A DNA stretch of 64,000 bases from Torreya grandis. Lineage: Eukaryota; Streptophyta; Pinopsida; Cupressales; Taxaceae. The first letter of the stretch is position 1. Every line of letters begins with the position of its first letter. The position numbers were made by a program, and so were the translations under genes. This document shows, piece by piece, positions 1-10,924 of the stretch. The notes under the pieces were generated by a model that saw only the letters and a program-made list of their open reading frames with translations, did no database searches and had not been told where the DNA came from. The DNA is taken from NCBI GenBank assembly GCA_037957365.1, contig JARHVA010000157.1:1385001-1449000 (forward strand). The letters run 5' to 3'.

Positions 1-42
1 TAATTCCTTAAAATTGATTATTGAAATAAACCCCTAATTTAT

Positions 43-590
<548 letters not shown>

Positions 591-1205
591 ATGTTGAATA
601 TATTATGATTTTTTTTGTTTGAGTGCCTTCAAAGTTACATGGAGAAGCCACTTGTTTCTCTCAAATTGGTAGTGAATCATTAGCATTTGGGATCTTCATT
701 TTTACTTTTGTACTCTAAATGATTCATACTAATAAGGTTTAATAATATCTCAAAGAGGTTGGTTGTCACTTTAACTTTTAGCACTTTAAATATTAAGCTT
801 CATTAATTTAATTTTAATAATTAATTTAGGGACCTTTATGTGAGGATGTAATGAAAATCTAAATTAATGTTTAAGGTTGAATTGATACATTATGTTTCAT
901 AATTATATGTAATATTCTATACATGATTGCTTCTTAAAATTACTCATAGTATTTATTTCATGATGATTAATATATTTTGTATACCTTTGTTTATGTATGG
1001 TTAATTTTGTTTAAATCAATTAATATTGATATATTGATGGTTTATATGGTCTTTTTGAATATAGGATCATCTTGCAAGGAACATTATATAAAACCTTGGG
1101 ATTTTACTAGGGACATTTTGTATGGCCATGGAAACTTGTCATGATCTTTTAATATGTGTGTATAAATTCTTCCATCCCCTACCTCCCTTATCTATATGGG
1201 TCTAT
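591..1205. other. AT-rich spacer, no gene seen
   Basis: Unique-looking AT-rich DNA between the microsatellite and element A. I see no coding frame, LTR end or tandem structure. Confidence 0.6.
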
Positions 1206-1210
1206 CTAAC
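1206..1210. repeat. Target-site duplication of element A (left copy)
   Basis: CTAAC sits directly before the left LTR and again directly after the right LTR at 8965-8969. A 5-bp duplication is typical of LTR-retrotransposon integration and fixes both ends of element A. Confidence 0.85.
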
Positions 1211-3522
1211 TATTGACGCAGTGGATTGCACCCTTGAGAGAAGACTGAGCTTCTCTCCGCTATGCAACAAAATGGAAACTCCTCTCTTGCCTGTGGGTCT
1301 GACAAAATTGAGGGGAGAGTCTCTAGATAAGGGCTAGCTCCCTTTGATGTATCTTTGTGGTCCTAGATTTTTTTTCTAACAATGGAGGGTAAAGAGAGAA
1401 GGATGCTAAAAATAGAACCTAAACTAAATGGTGATACACCAAAAAAGTTGATCTACTTAGCTTGAACATACACTTTCCACCAAAAACAAACTGATATACA
1501 CTTCATTTGATATGTGAAATTCTCCTACATCAATGAGCTAGGGGTCTTCTGGAGATACAGGGAGGAAGAACTACCAAAGTTGTTCTAAGACACACTATGG
1601 CAGCCTGTTCACATGTGCCTATACTATTTTGTAGACACTTCTAGCTAACTTGCAAAAGAAGAACTCACAATACACTAAACATGCTGGAATCATTCTGTGA
1701 AAGCATAAGTGAAAGTGACTTAACACAAAACAAAGCCATAAACATATGCAAAAGTGTAAGCTCAAATGGAGGTAAAAATGATATGTCTTTGATTCAAGGT
1801 AAACATTAGTAGGGCTCTACCTTACAAGCTGAGAGATATCTTCTGAAATGAGAAGTTACAATATATATAGAGTAAGAACAAAATAAAATTGCCCTTTGCC
1901 AAGTGACCTACGTGTGTTGGGAGCATTGGGAAGAGGAAGCCATTGAAAGAGAATGTTGTGTTAGCTCTAATTTTGAATTTAGTTGTTTCAAATACATTAA
2001 ACATCATTTGTGAAAACATAGGCTGCGTCATCTATCTGCAAACAAGACCGCTCCTTTAAGGATTTCACATGGTTTGCCTACTCATCAATGCAAAGTGAAG
2101 AAAAATGGGTCACACCATTCATTGTTTGTGCCCCTTGATGACCACTTGGTAGATATTGTGTCAACCACTAGAGTAACTCCTTGAGTCAACACCTTTCTTT
2201 GCCACTTGAACTATTTTGTTTATTTCTACACTTGGCTCTTTTGCCTCTTCTTGGCTTTGTCTTTTATGGTTCCTTCATCCTTCGGGGGCTATCTTCTACT
2301 AATTCTTTAGCTCTATGGGATCCCTTCTCGATGATTTATTCCTTCTAGCTTTAAGCCTTTGAATTCCTTTAGGCTCACACCTTTCATTAAAAAATCAATG
2401 GCTATTTCATTGCCATAAAGTTGACGTTTGTGTGCCCGTCGCCATTTGGTCAATTCCTTCGACCTTTTCTTTGTTTGGGTCTCTGTCATTGAACCTTCTA
2501 GTTGAACCTAAACCTTTTTGGAGTTCAATGGTTTAATGATTCAATGGTTCAACACTTTGTGTTCTACAAAGAGTTGCATCCATTCAATTCCCTTGTGAAT
2601 TAGATGTATCATTGAAATGGTTGCTTGAACCAACCTGTTGAACCAACTCATTGAACCAAACACTTTAAACCTAGAGATTAAACCAAGTGGTAGTTCAAAG
2701 CGATTGAACCAAGATATTAAACCAATAATTGAACCAACTAATTGAACCAAGTGATTGAACCAATGATTGAACCAAGTGATTGAACCAAGCGATTGAACCA
2801 ATCATTGAACCAACCGATTGAACCAATCGATTGAACCAACTGATTGAACCAAGCAATTGAACCAAGCAATTGAACCAAGTGATTGAACCAACTAATTGAA
2901 CCAACTAATTGAACCAACTGATTAAACTAAGCAATTGAACCAACCGATTGAACCAATGATTGAACCAAGTGATTGAACCAATAATTGAACCAACTGATTG
3001 AACCAAGTGATTAAACCGACAATTGAACCAAGTGATTGAACCAAGCAATTGAACCAATGATTGAACCAATCGATTGAACCAACTGATTGAACCAAGCAAT
3101 TAAACCAAGTGATTGAACCAACTAATTGAACCAACTGATTGAACTAAGCGATTGAACCAACCGATTGAACCAATGATTAAACCGAGTGATTGAACCAACT
3201 GATTGAACCAACAATGGTTCAAAGTTCAAAGTTCAAAGTTCAAGGTTTAAATCTCTAAGTTCTTTGGAAAGATCATGTCATTGAACCCTGACGTTGAACC
3301 ACTTTTTCCAACCCTAAGGAAAAGTGTCTTGAACATTTTTGATCTCTTTCCTTGTGAATTTCTTCCACCAAAAGTCTAAAGAAGCTTTCTAAAAAATCTT
3401 TGCATTCTTCTAATTGGTTCATATTTTGCTGAAAGACTTATGCAAACCAAATTTGAACTAGCTCAGAACAACAAGGGGAAGAAGGAAACTAATTTTAGCA
3501 TGTAGGACCAAAATGGTCAATA
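1211..3522 (-). repeat. Element A left LTR (3' LTR)
   Basis: Matches 6700-8964 along its length. Shared landmarks are the block beginning AGTGGATTG near the start, the stretch around 1700-2030, the GATTGAACCAA minisatellite, and the terminal block ending GACCAAAATGGTCAA. It holds one copy of the ~276-bp block that is doubled in the right LTR. Confidence 0.87.
2624..3212. repeat. Minisatellite in left LTR of A (12-13-bp unit, GATTGAACCAA)
   Basis: About 45 tandem units of GATTGAACCAA followed by one or two variable bases (GT, CT, CC, T, GC). The unit is readable throughout, with occasional A-for-G and T-for-C changes. The frames it opens on the minus strand (repeated Trp-Phe-Asn and Gly-Ser-Ile) are by-products of the repeat. 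Confidence 0.95.
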
Positions 3523-3989
3523 AATTGGTGATTCCTAGGGGAAGCATGCCTGCTATGCTTAGGAAACTAGTAGCCTCAAAGTCCATTGGACATGGAGCTA
3601 GAACATAGCTTGAAAAGTTAGCAACAGCCTTGAGATATTCAAGAATCAATCATGAAGCTTTTACCCCAAACACAAAGGAAAACACACACAAGGCTAAAAA
3701 CACTACTTGTGCAAACAACACTTAAGGAAAATAGGAAAAGAAAATTGAAAGAAAACTACTATTTACAGCTAACCAGGTATATTTTCCTCCCTCCTGGATC
3801 AAAGGGAAAATTTCTTAAGTCTCCTTCATGGCAAGGAAACTTATGGTTCCAGACAAGTGGCTAAATGGAATGGAGACTTGGTGATCTGCTCCTCTTGCCT
3901 GCCACCTCAATTGGCTTGCATTCGAGTGGATCAGAGTCAAACATGCTCCCAATATATATGTACTCTTCTTGTTTTTGGAAGCTTGTCAA

Positions 3990-6480
3990 ATTCTAGCTCT
4001 TCATATTATCATGTTTTACCAAGAAATCGATGGTTGTTGGCTCATCACCATAAGCCATTTGATATGCATAGCTCCTTTGACATGCATCATGGTTTGACTC
4101 ATTCCCTTCTGCTTCATTGAAGGTCCTATCAAACTCATCCTCTACTCCCTCATGGCTTTCTTGAAGAAGGGTGACTATTGTGATGTCTAAAATGAGATCA
4201 CAGATTGATTGCTCATCCCACAGTACATCACCTTCTTGTTCAAGGATCTCTCCTTCAAAGTGTTCCTCATGATAGAAAGGCCTCTCCTTTTCTTGCTTAA
4301 AGACTAGAGTCTTCAACTGTTCAAAGATATCCTACTGATCCTCCTCCAACTTGGGTTCCATGGCATGGTTGTATTTCTCATCAAAGCAACAAGGAAGTTC
4401 ATCAAATAAGGGAGGAGAGAGCTCACCATGCTTATGCTCCTCTTCATATTTCTAGAAAATCTGCATGTAGGCATGGCTTGTGTCTTCTCCATTATTGATG
4501 ATGTCTTCAAAAGGAGCATCCATGAGGATTCCTTCCTCATTGACATCCATGAGAGCTTCTTGATCAGCTACAAATTGGATCCTCTCTTCTTCACTTGCCT
4601 CTTTCAAAATAGGTTCCTCTTTGATGACTTTAAAAATATCATCTTCAGATTCACCAACCTCTTGAAAGGATAAATATGAAAGCTTGCAGCCCCTTTACAT
4701 ACTTATTTGAGTCCCAATGCTACCTTCTCCACCCTTAGTCAACTCATAGCCTCCTTGAAGAGGAGTGCATCCTACCCCAATGACTTCAAATGAATCATTC
4801 AAAACATGAACAAGAGACTGTCCATGTCCTCCATGACATCTATGGTGATCTCCTTCTCATCTACACTCATGGAGTCTCCTTGATTGGTCATGAACTGAGT
4901 ATACTCCTCTTCACTCACATCTTTCAAAACAAGTTCCTCCTTAAGAAGGGGTGAAGTGGAAGGCTGACGAATGAACTCATGTGGAATAAGAATCAATCTT
5001 TGAGCTAGAATCAAATGATTTTCCTCCTTTCATTTGGCCAGCACTTCATCTATATCAGATGTGGCTTGATCGGTGTCTTAGAGGGGTGTAGATGGGGTGT
5101 GTTCAAATGTAGGATCTTCTACTTGATCTAAACCATCCATCACACTTTGGTTGAGGAACCTCATTTTGGATTCCAACTCTACAATTTTCTTGGCTATATT
5201 TTCTTGGAAGAGCCTTTCTTGAAGGTCACAAGCATCATCATGATGAGTTGGAGTAGCTTTATCTTCTTCAAGGTCCTGAGCCAGTTCATGATAGGCAGTT
5301 CTCCAACTTAGAATTTGGACATCATGTTGAGAGACTTGAAGATTGGTAGAAGGGGTGTCTTTTGGCTTAGGCTCCTCCTAAGGTCTGAAACCTCCATCTC
5401 TCCTTCACTAAGCAATCTCACCTTTGCTTCTAATTCCTCAATTTTCTTAGCTAGATTTTCTTGAAAGAGTCTTTCTTGGAGCTCATAGGAATCATCATGG
5501 AAATGGGGAGTGTATGAAGGCTACCATGGAATACAAGAAGCTTCTTGAGGAATGGTGGGAGGGACTTTCAAAGGACTAGCCTCATTTTTTACCTCGCACT
5601 CTTGGACAATGTTTTTCTCCTCCTTGTTGTTCCATGACTCAACTACTTTATTCCAGCTCATGATATTAGGAGTGGACATCTCCTTTTGGGGTGATGGGGC
5701 TACAATGTGAGAGGGTAGTGAGGGTTTAGATTCCACTTCCCTTGCTACCAAAATAGACTGTTGCATTTGAAGATTTGCCAATTCAATCTGCTTATCAAGA
5801 TTGGCCTTAAAAACAAGATTTACTATTTTGGGACTCTCCTCAACATGATTGGGGAAAGGACTTTGACAGGCTTGACTTGGCTTATGAGCAGGAATTGTGT
5901 ATGGCTGATATAAAACTTAGGGTAGTAGGTATGCAAGTTGATAGACTTGGTAAGGTTGCCTCTCATGAATACTCAGCATCCCTTCCAAAGATACAATCAA
6001 ACCACTCACATCTAGCATCTCATTTGTAAGCCTTTGCCGATTGGCTCTTTCAATGGGAGTCCATTCACTCTTAACCAAATCTAGTGCATTTCTCACTTGA
6101 TTGATGACATGATCAGGGATTTATTGGCCACATCCCCTTCTGGTGTCAAGCTCCACTACATACTTTTCATATCCTAGCAGTGCTTGTTTGAAGGTGGAAA
6201 GGAGCTGATTAGCAAAGAGATTAGGTTGAGTAGGATAAGTGACACATTGAGAAGACTAGGAAAAAGACTAATATAGCTCATGATAGGGCTAAGACTGGTC
6301 ATATTGGACTTGTAAAGGGCAAAACTCACAACCGTACGTATCCTTGTTACTTGAGGTGATTTCATGAACAACCTGAGCTTGATCAAAACTATATAAAGGA
6401 AAACAAGGTCCATGGTTATGAGCAATGGAATTATACATACCAAAATATGATTTCTTGATGGCACTAGGACTACTTAACCA
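3990..6480 (-). pseudogene. Element A internal ORF, unknown protein, decayed
   Basis: Read on the minus strand from about 6480 down to 3990, long stretches translate into ordinary-looking protein with scattered stops and frameshifts. The best part is about 6450-5520. It includes a segment with K-Q-A-L, Y-E-K, V-E-L and G-Q spaced as in element B, then a motif of the form L-V-K-x-x-W-T-P-I-E-R-A-N. A Pro/Ser-rich stretch follows, then acidic stretches at about 5014-4799 and 4316-3993. I see no retroviral gag core, zinc knuckle, protease Asp motif or polymerase motif. The homologous frame in element B shows it was once a shared protein of this family. Its function is not recognised. Confidence 0.6.
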
Positions 6481-6670
6481 GCTAATTTAACTCATAGCCA
6501 CCATTGGTGTTGATAAAAAAGCCTCCAAAGGCTAGTTGGTTAAAGAACACACCAAAATTCTTCAACTTTTTGGACAAAACTTATCCCACAATCATCTGAT
6601 TAAAGGTCAGATGCTGTATTAATGGTTTGTTCTGGTGTAACATGACCAGCACCAATCTTGGAACTTTTTT

Positions 6671-6699
6671 GAGTTGGTCCCACTAGGCATGCTAAAAAT
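6671..6699 (-). promoter_or_regulatory. Conserved LTR-adjacent motif, candidate primer-binding region of A
   Basis: Next to the 5' LTR (right LTR, minus strand) lies TTGGTCCCACTAGGCATGC. Elements B (about 19424-19453) and C (about 50455-50477) carry closely similar sequences in the same place. The position is where a primer-binding site should be, but I cannot assign a tRNA. Confidence 0.4.
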
Positions 6700-7774
6700 T
6701 GTTGATGTAGTGGATTGTACCCTTGAGAGAAGACTAAGCTTCTCTCTTCCACATGGCAAAATGGAAACTCCTCTCTTGCCTGTGGGTCTAGAAAAATTGA
6801 AGGGATAGTCTCTAGATAAGGGCTAGCTCCCTTTGATGTATCTATGTGGTCCTAGATTTTCTATTGCTTACAATGGGGTAGGGGGAGGAAAAGAGAGAAG
6901 GATGCTGAAAATAGAACCTAAACTAAATGGTGATACACCAAAAAAGTAGATCTACTTAGCTTGAACATACACTTTCCACCAAGAACAAGTTGATATACAC
7001 TTCATTTGATATGAGAAATTCTCCTGCATCAGTGAGCTAGGGGTCTTTTGGAGGTACAGGGAGGAAGAACTACTAGAGGTGTTCTAAGACACACTATGGT
7101 AACCTATTCACATGCACCTATACTCTACTATAGACACTTTTGGCTAACCTACAAAAGAAGAACTCACAATACACTAGACATGCTAGAATCATTCTGTGAA
7201 AGCATAAGGGAAAATGATTTAATACAAAATAAAGCCATAGACATATGCAAAAGTGCAAGCTCAAATGGAGGTAAAAATGTTATGTCTTTGATTCAAGGTA
7301 AATTTTGGCAGGGCTCCATGTTACAAGCTGAGAGATATCTTCTGAAATGAGAAGTTACAATATATATAGAGCAAGAAGAAAACAAAAGTGCCCTTTGACA
7401 AGTGGCCTATGTGTGCTGGGAGCATTAGAAAGAGGAAGCCACTGAAAGAGAATGTTGTGTCAGCTCTGATTTTGACTTTAGGTGATTCAAATACATTAAA
7501 CATCATGTGTGAAAACATAGGCTACACCATCTATCTACAAACAAGACCACTCCTTCAAGGCATTCACGTGGTTTGTCTGCTCATCAATGCAAAGTGAAGA
7601 AAAATAGGTCACATCGTTCACTATTTGCACCCCTTGATGACCACTTGGGAGACACTATGTCAACCACTGGAATAACTCCTTGAGTTGAGACCTTCCTTTG
7701 CCACTTCTTGGCTTTGTCTTTTCTAGTTCCTTCGACCTTTGGGGGCTATCTTCTGCTAATTCTTCAGCTCTGTG

Positions 7775-8326
7775 AGCTCCCTTCTCGATGATTTATTCCT
7801 TCTATATTTAAGCCTTTGAATTCCTTTAGGCTCATGTGTGCCTTTCATTTAAAAATCAAAGCCTATTTTATTGCTGTAAAGTTGACATTCACGCGTCCAT
7901 TACCATTTGGTCAATTCCTTTAGCCTTTTCTTTGTTTGGGTCTTTATTGTTGAACCTAAACCTTTTTGGAGTTTAATGGTTCAATGGTTCAATGGTTTAA
8001 CACTTTGTGTTCTACAAAGAGTTTCATCCATTTAATTCCCTTATGAATTAAGCTCCCTTCTCGATGATTTATTCCTTCTATATTTAAGCCTTTGAATTCC
8101 TTTAGGCTCATGTGTGCCTTTCATTTAAAAATCAAAGCCTATTTTATTGCTGTAAAGTTGACATTCACGCGTCCATTACCATTTGGTCAATTCCTTCAGC
8201 CTTTTCTTTGTTTGGGTCTTTATTGTTGAACCTGAACCTTTTTGGAGTTTAATGGTTCAATGGTTCAATGGTTCAACACTTTGTGTTCTACAAAGAGTTT
8301 CATCCATTTAATTCCCTTGTGAATTA
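7775..8326. repeat. 276-bp tandem duplication inside right LTR of A
   Basis: Copy 1 is 7775-8050 and copy 2 is 8051-8326. By eye they differ at four positions, all transitions, with T or A in copy 1 and C or G in copy 2 each time. The left LTR has a single copy, so the duplication arose after the element inserted. Confidence 0.92.
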
Positions 8327-8344
8327 GATGTATCATTGAAATGA

Positions 8345-8683
8345 CCACTTGAACCAACCCATTGAACCAAACACTTTGAACCTAGTGATTAAACCAAGCG
8401 GTGGTTCAAAGCGATTAAACCAAGCGATTGAACTAACCGACTGAACCAAGAGATTGAACCAATGATTGAACCAAGTGATTAAACCAATGATTGAACCAAC
8501 TGATTGAACCAACCGATTAAACCAAGTGATTAAACCAACCGATTAAACCAACCAATTGAGCCAAGTGATTGAACCAAGCGATTAAACCAATGATTAAACC
8601 AACCGATTGAACCAAGTGATTGAACCAACTAATTAAACCAACCAATTGAACCAAGTGATTGAACCAACCGATTGAACCAACAA
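8345..8683. repeat. Minisatellite in right LTR of A (12-13-bp unit)
   Basis: Same GATTGAACCAA unit as in the left LTR but only about 25 copies. The two LTRs were identical at insertion, so the array has changed length in at least one of them since. Confidence 0.94.
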
Positions 8684-8964
8684 TGATTCAAAGTCCAAAG
8701 TTTAAGGTTCAAAGCTCTAAGTTCTTTGGAAAGATCATGTCATTGAACCCTGACATCGAACCACTTTTTCCAACCCTAAGGAAAAGTGTCTTGAACATTT
8801 TCGGTCTCTTTCCTTGTGAATTTCTTCTACCAAAAGTCTAAAGAAGCTTTGTAAAAAAGATTTGCATTCTTTGAACTGGTTCATCTTTTGCCAGAAGACT
8901 TGTGTAAACCAAATTTCAAGGGGAAGGAGACTGATTTTGTCCTGTAGGACCAAAATGGTCAACA

Positions 8965-8969
8965 CTAAC
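8965..8969. repeat. Target-site duplication of element A (right copy)
   Basis: CTAAC, identical to 1206-1210. Confidence 0.85.
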
Positions 8970-10031
8970 CCATTCCACCTTTCCCATTTTTAGGTATTGA
9001 AAGTCATCATATGTACCAATATTAAAAAATTTGAATTCAATGTTACCAAAAGAATATAAAATTATTGCACTTAATTTAATCATCAATTAAAAATATAGCA
9101 TTGTGCATGTTATTGATGCATAAGAGACATATTTTATTATTATGAGACTCTCAATAATTACATTTATATACTATATAGAGTCTGACTATTATACAACTAG
9201 TTAGTGGACACTTTTTTTGAAATTGCATAGAATAATAAAAATATTTATGGATAATAGAAGAGATATCTCACAACTCAAAATTAAAAAAAAAATAAAACAA
9301 TATACTCATAAATTAGATCAAACTTTTTAGGTATGGAAACACCATACAATGCTCCTTATTTGAAATAATCACTCCACTCATACAATAATATTATTGATTA
9401 CCATGTTAGGACCCTTTTGTACTAACTCTTTTAGTGTGTGGTGTACATGTGTATAGAGTTTATGAGCCAATTCATGGACATTTTCATGAACTGGCACAAA
9501 TACATATTTTTTACTAAAATAATGTGTATGTGTTCCTATTGTTATGCTTGGTAATACCAATATTTATATTCATATGCATTTTTCAAAGTAAAAATGTGTA
9601 TGCATTAATTATAAAATAGTTTTTGAAAAATGTGTCATTTTCCTCCCATTTCCATTTCATTTTACTTTGTTCACACCACGCTTGCATTCACTTTCTAAGA
9701 GAAAAAAATTCCCACCATACATCATGCTATCTTGATTTATCCAATTAGCTCGACAAATTGGTAATGTCATGTCGAAAGAGAGGTAAGGAAACTAAAGTAT
9801 TGCTAATTAATAGAAAATTCAGTAATTTTTTTATTTGCATTATTTTTTTGTTAAAACCATTTATTTTCAATTTGTATATCCTGTTTAAGTATAAGATAAA
9901 ATGTGGGAATTGAAAAATAAGAAATAATCCACAAAATCCTCCTATCCCTCCTATCCCTTTTCATTAATATTATACTTCATTTGCATGTATTTATTTATAT
10001 ATATGCTCAACTACAATCATATTTTTTTTAG
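8970..10031. other. AT-rich spacer, no gene seen
   Basis: No recognisable element. A splice-donor-like AG/GTAAGG occurs at 9781-9788, but the preceding frame has a stop and its phase does not join the exon-like block that follows, so I do not call it an exon. Confidence 0.5.
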
Positions 10032-10379
10032 TTGATGACCACAATGGAGACTCCTCGATCTATAAAGGTTAGAAGAGACATAGGCATTGTTGCTAAAATT
10101 TCATCTTTGTGTCAACTCACTGAGGTATGATAACTTGTAATGTTGAATTATAAATATACATTTATTTTAATAATTTTCCTCTATATTTATGAAAATATAA
10201 TTGATGTGGATGTATTATCTACGTAGGGTAATATGATGACGTCTAATAGTCTCATTGAGATGATTATGAAGGAACCAACTCATGTTGTTTCTCCCTTCCA
10301 CACTCTTGTGTGTGTGGCTCAACCTAATTATAGCCTTGTTGGGTGTCAGAAGCAAATTGAGCATGACCATGAGATTATG
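10032..10379 (+). pseudogene. Two exon-like blocks of an unrecognised plant gene fragment
   Basis: Block 1 (10032-10124) follows a T-rich acceptor ending in AG and closes with a GTATGA donor. Block 2 (10227-10379) follows CGTAG and closes with a strong GTAAGT donor. Both are open in one frame and join in phase 0 across a 102-bp GT..AG intron, giving about 82 codons. Block 1 offers two Met codons near its start (10035 and 10047). No downstream exon is clear after 10385. I do not recognise the protein. It may be a fragment of a low-copy gene, a gene piece captured by a transposon, or chance. Base composition is slightly richer in G and C than the surroundings. Confidence 0.35.
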
Positions 10380-10439
10380 GTAAGTGCATGTTTAAATATG
10401 ATGATCTTTAATATTTCTTTCTTATATGATGTTGAATAA

Positions 10440-10924
10440 ATCACTATCATACGAAAATAATTATATAATTTTACTATACTCAATAAAATATCAAATAAAA
10501 ATCAATCATGAAAAGAGTGAATGAAATATAATTTAATACATTACCCAATATCAATGATATAAAGCTAAATGCAATTACTTGTCGAGTAAAAAATGAGTGA
10601 GTTACCTTTATAGCCACCAATTGTGGTTGAAAAAAAGGCCAACTGGCATACATGAGAAATAATTAATAAAATATCTTAATCAAGAAAAGTGAATTCAAAG
10701 TAGTCCATTAAGTTAGGTTTAATATGGCTCCCATTATGGTAAGCACCCCAACTTACTAGCATCATTGTATATCGACTAGCATTTTAAATTAATGTTTTAA
10801 CTATTTGTAGTCATAACACTAGCCTCGCCTAAGTTTTCATGGTACTAACATTGATATTAAGCATCACAAATATTTCATTGACTTGAATTTATGTAATCAC
10901 TACATTGTTTCTCAAATTTATATG
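10440..10924. other. AT-rich spacer, no gene seen
   Basis: AT-rich DNA leading into the tandem array. No coding frame or repeat end recognised. Confidence 0.5.

Larger units (their letters stand above)
1211..8964 (-). mobile_element. LTR retrotransposon A, non-autonomous, minus strand
   Basis: Two direct repeats of about 2.3 kb (1211-3522 and 6700-8964) flank a 3.2-kb internal region, with perfect CTAAC duplications outside. The right LTR starts TGTTGATG and ends TCAACA; the left one starts TATTGACG and ends TCAATA, so its TG and CA ends have decayed by transitions. Coding-like sequence inside is on the minus strand, which makes the right repeat the 5' LTR. No reverse transcriptase, RNase H or integrase is recognisable, so it probably moved with proteins supplied by another element. 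It shares architecture, junction motif and internal ORF with element B. Confidence 0.88.
6700..8964 (-). repeat. Element A right LTR (5' LTR)
   Basis: Direct repeat of 1211-3522 with intact TG..CA ends (TGTTGATG..TCAACA). It differs from the left copy in having a 276-bp tandem duplication and a shorter minisatellite. Most other differences visible by eye are transitions. Confidence 0.88.

Noticed and set aside
2541..3134. Minus-strand frames with repeated W-F-N and G-S-I
   Set aside because: Produced by the 12-13-bp minisatellite inside the LTR of element A; not a repeat protein.
3523..3548. TTGGTGATTCCTAGGGGAAGC after the left LTR of A as a plus-strand primer-binding site (Arg-tRNA-like)
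   Set aside because: Coding sequence in A, B and C is on the minus strand, so this end is next to the 3' LTR; the resemblance is probably chance or a derived motif.
9721..9788. Possible upstream exon with GTAAGG donor
   Set aside because: Frame has an internal stop and its phase does not join the exon-like block at 10032.
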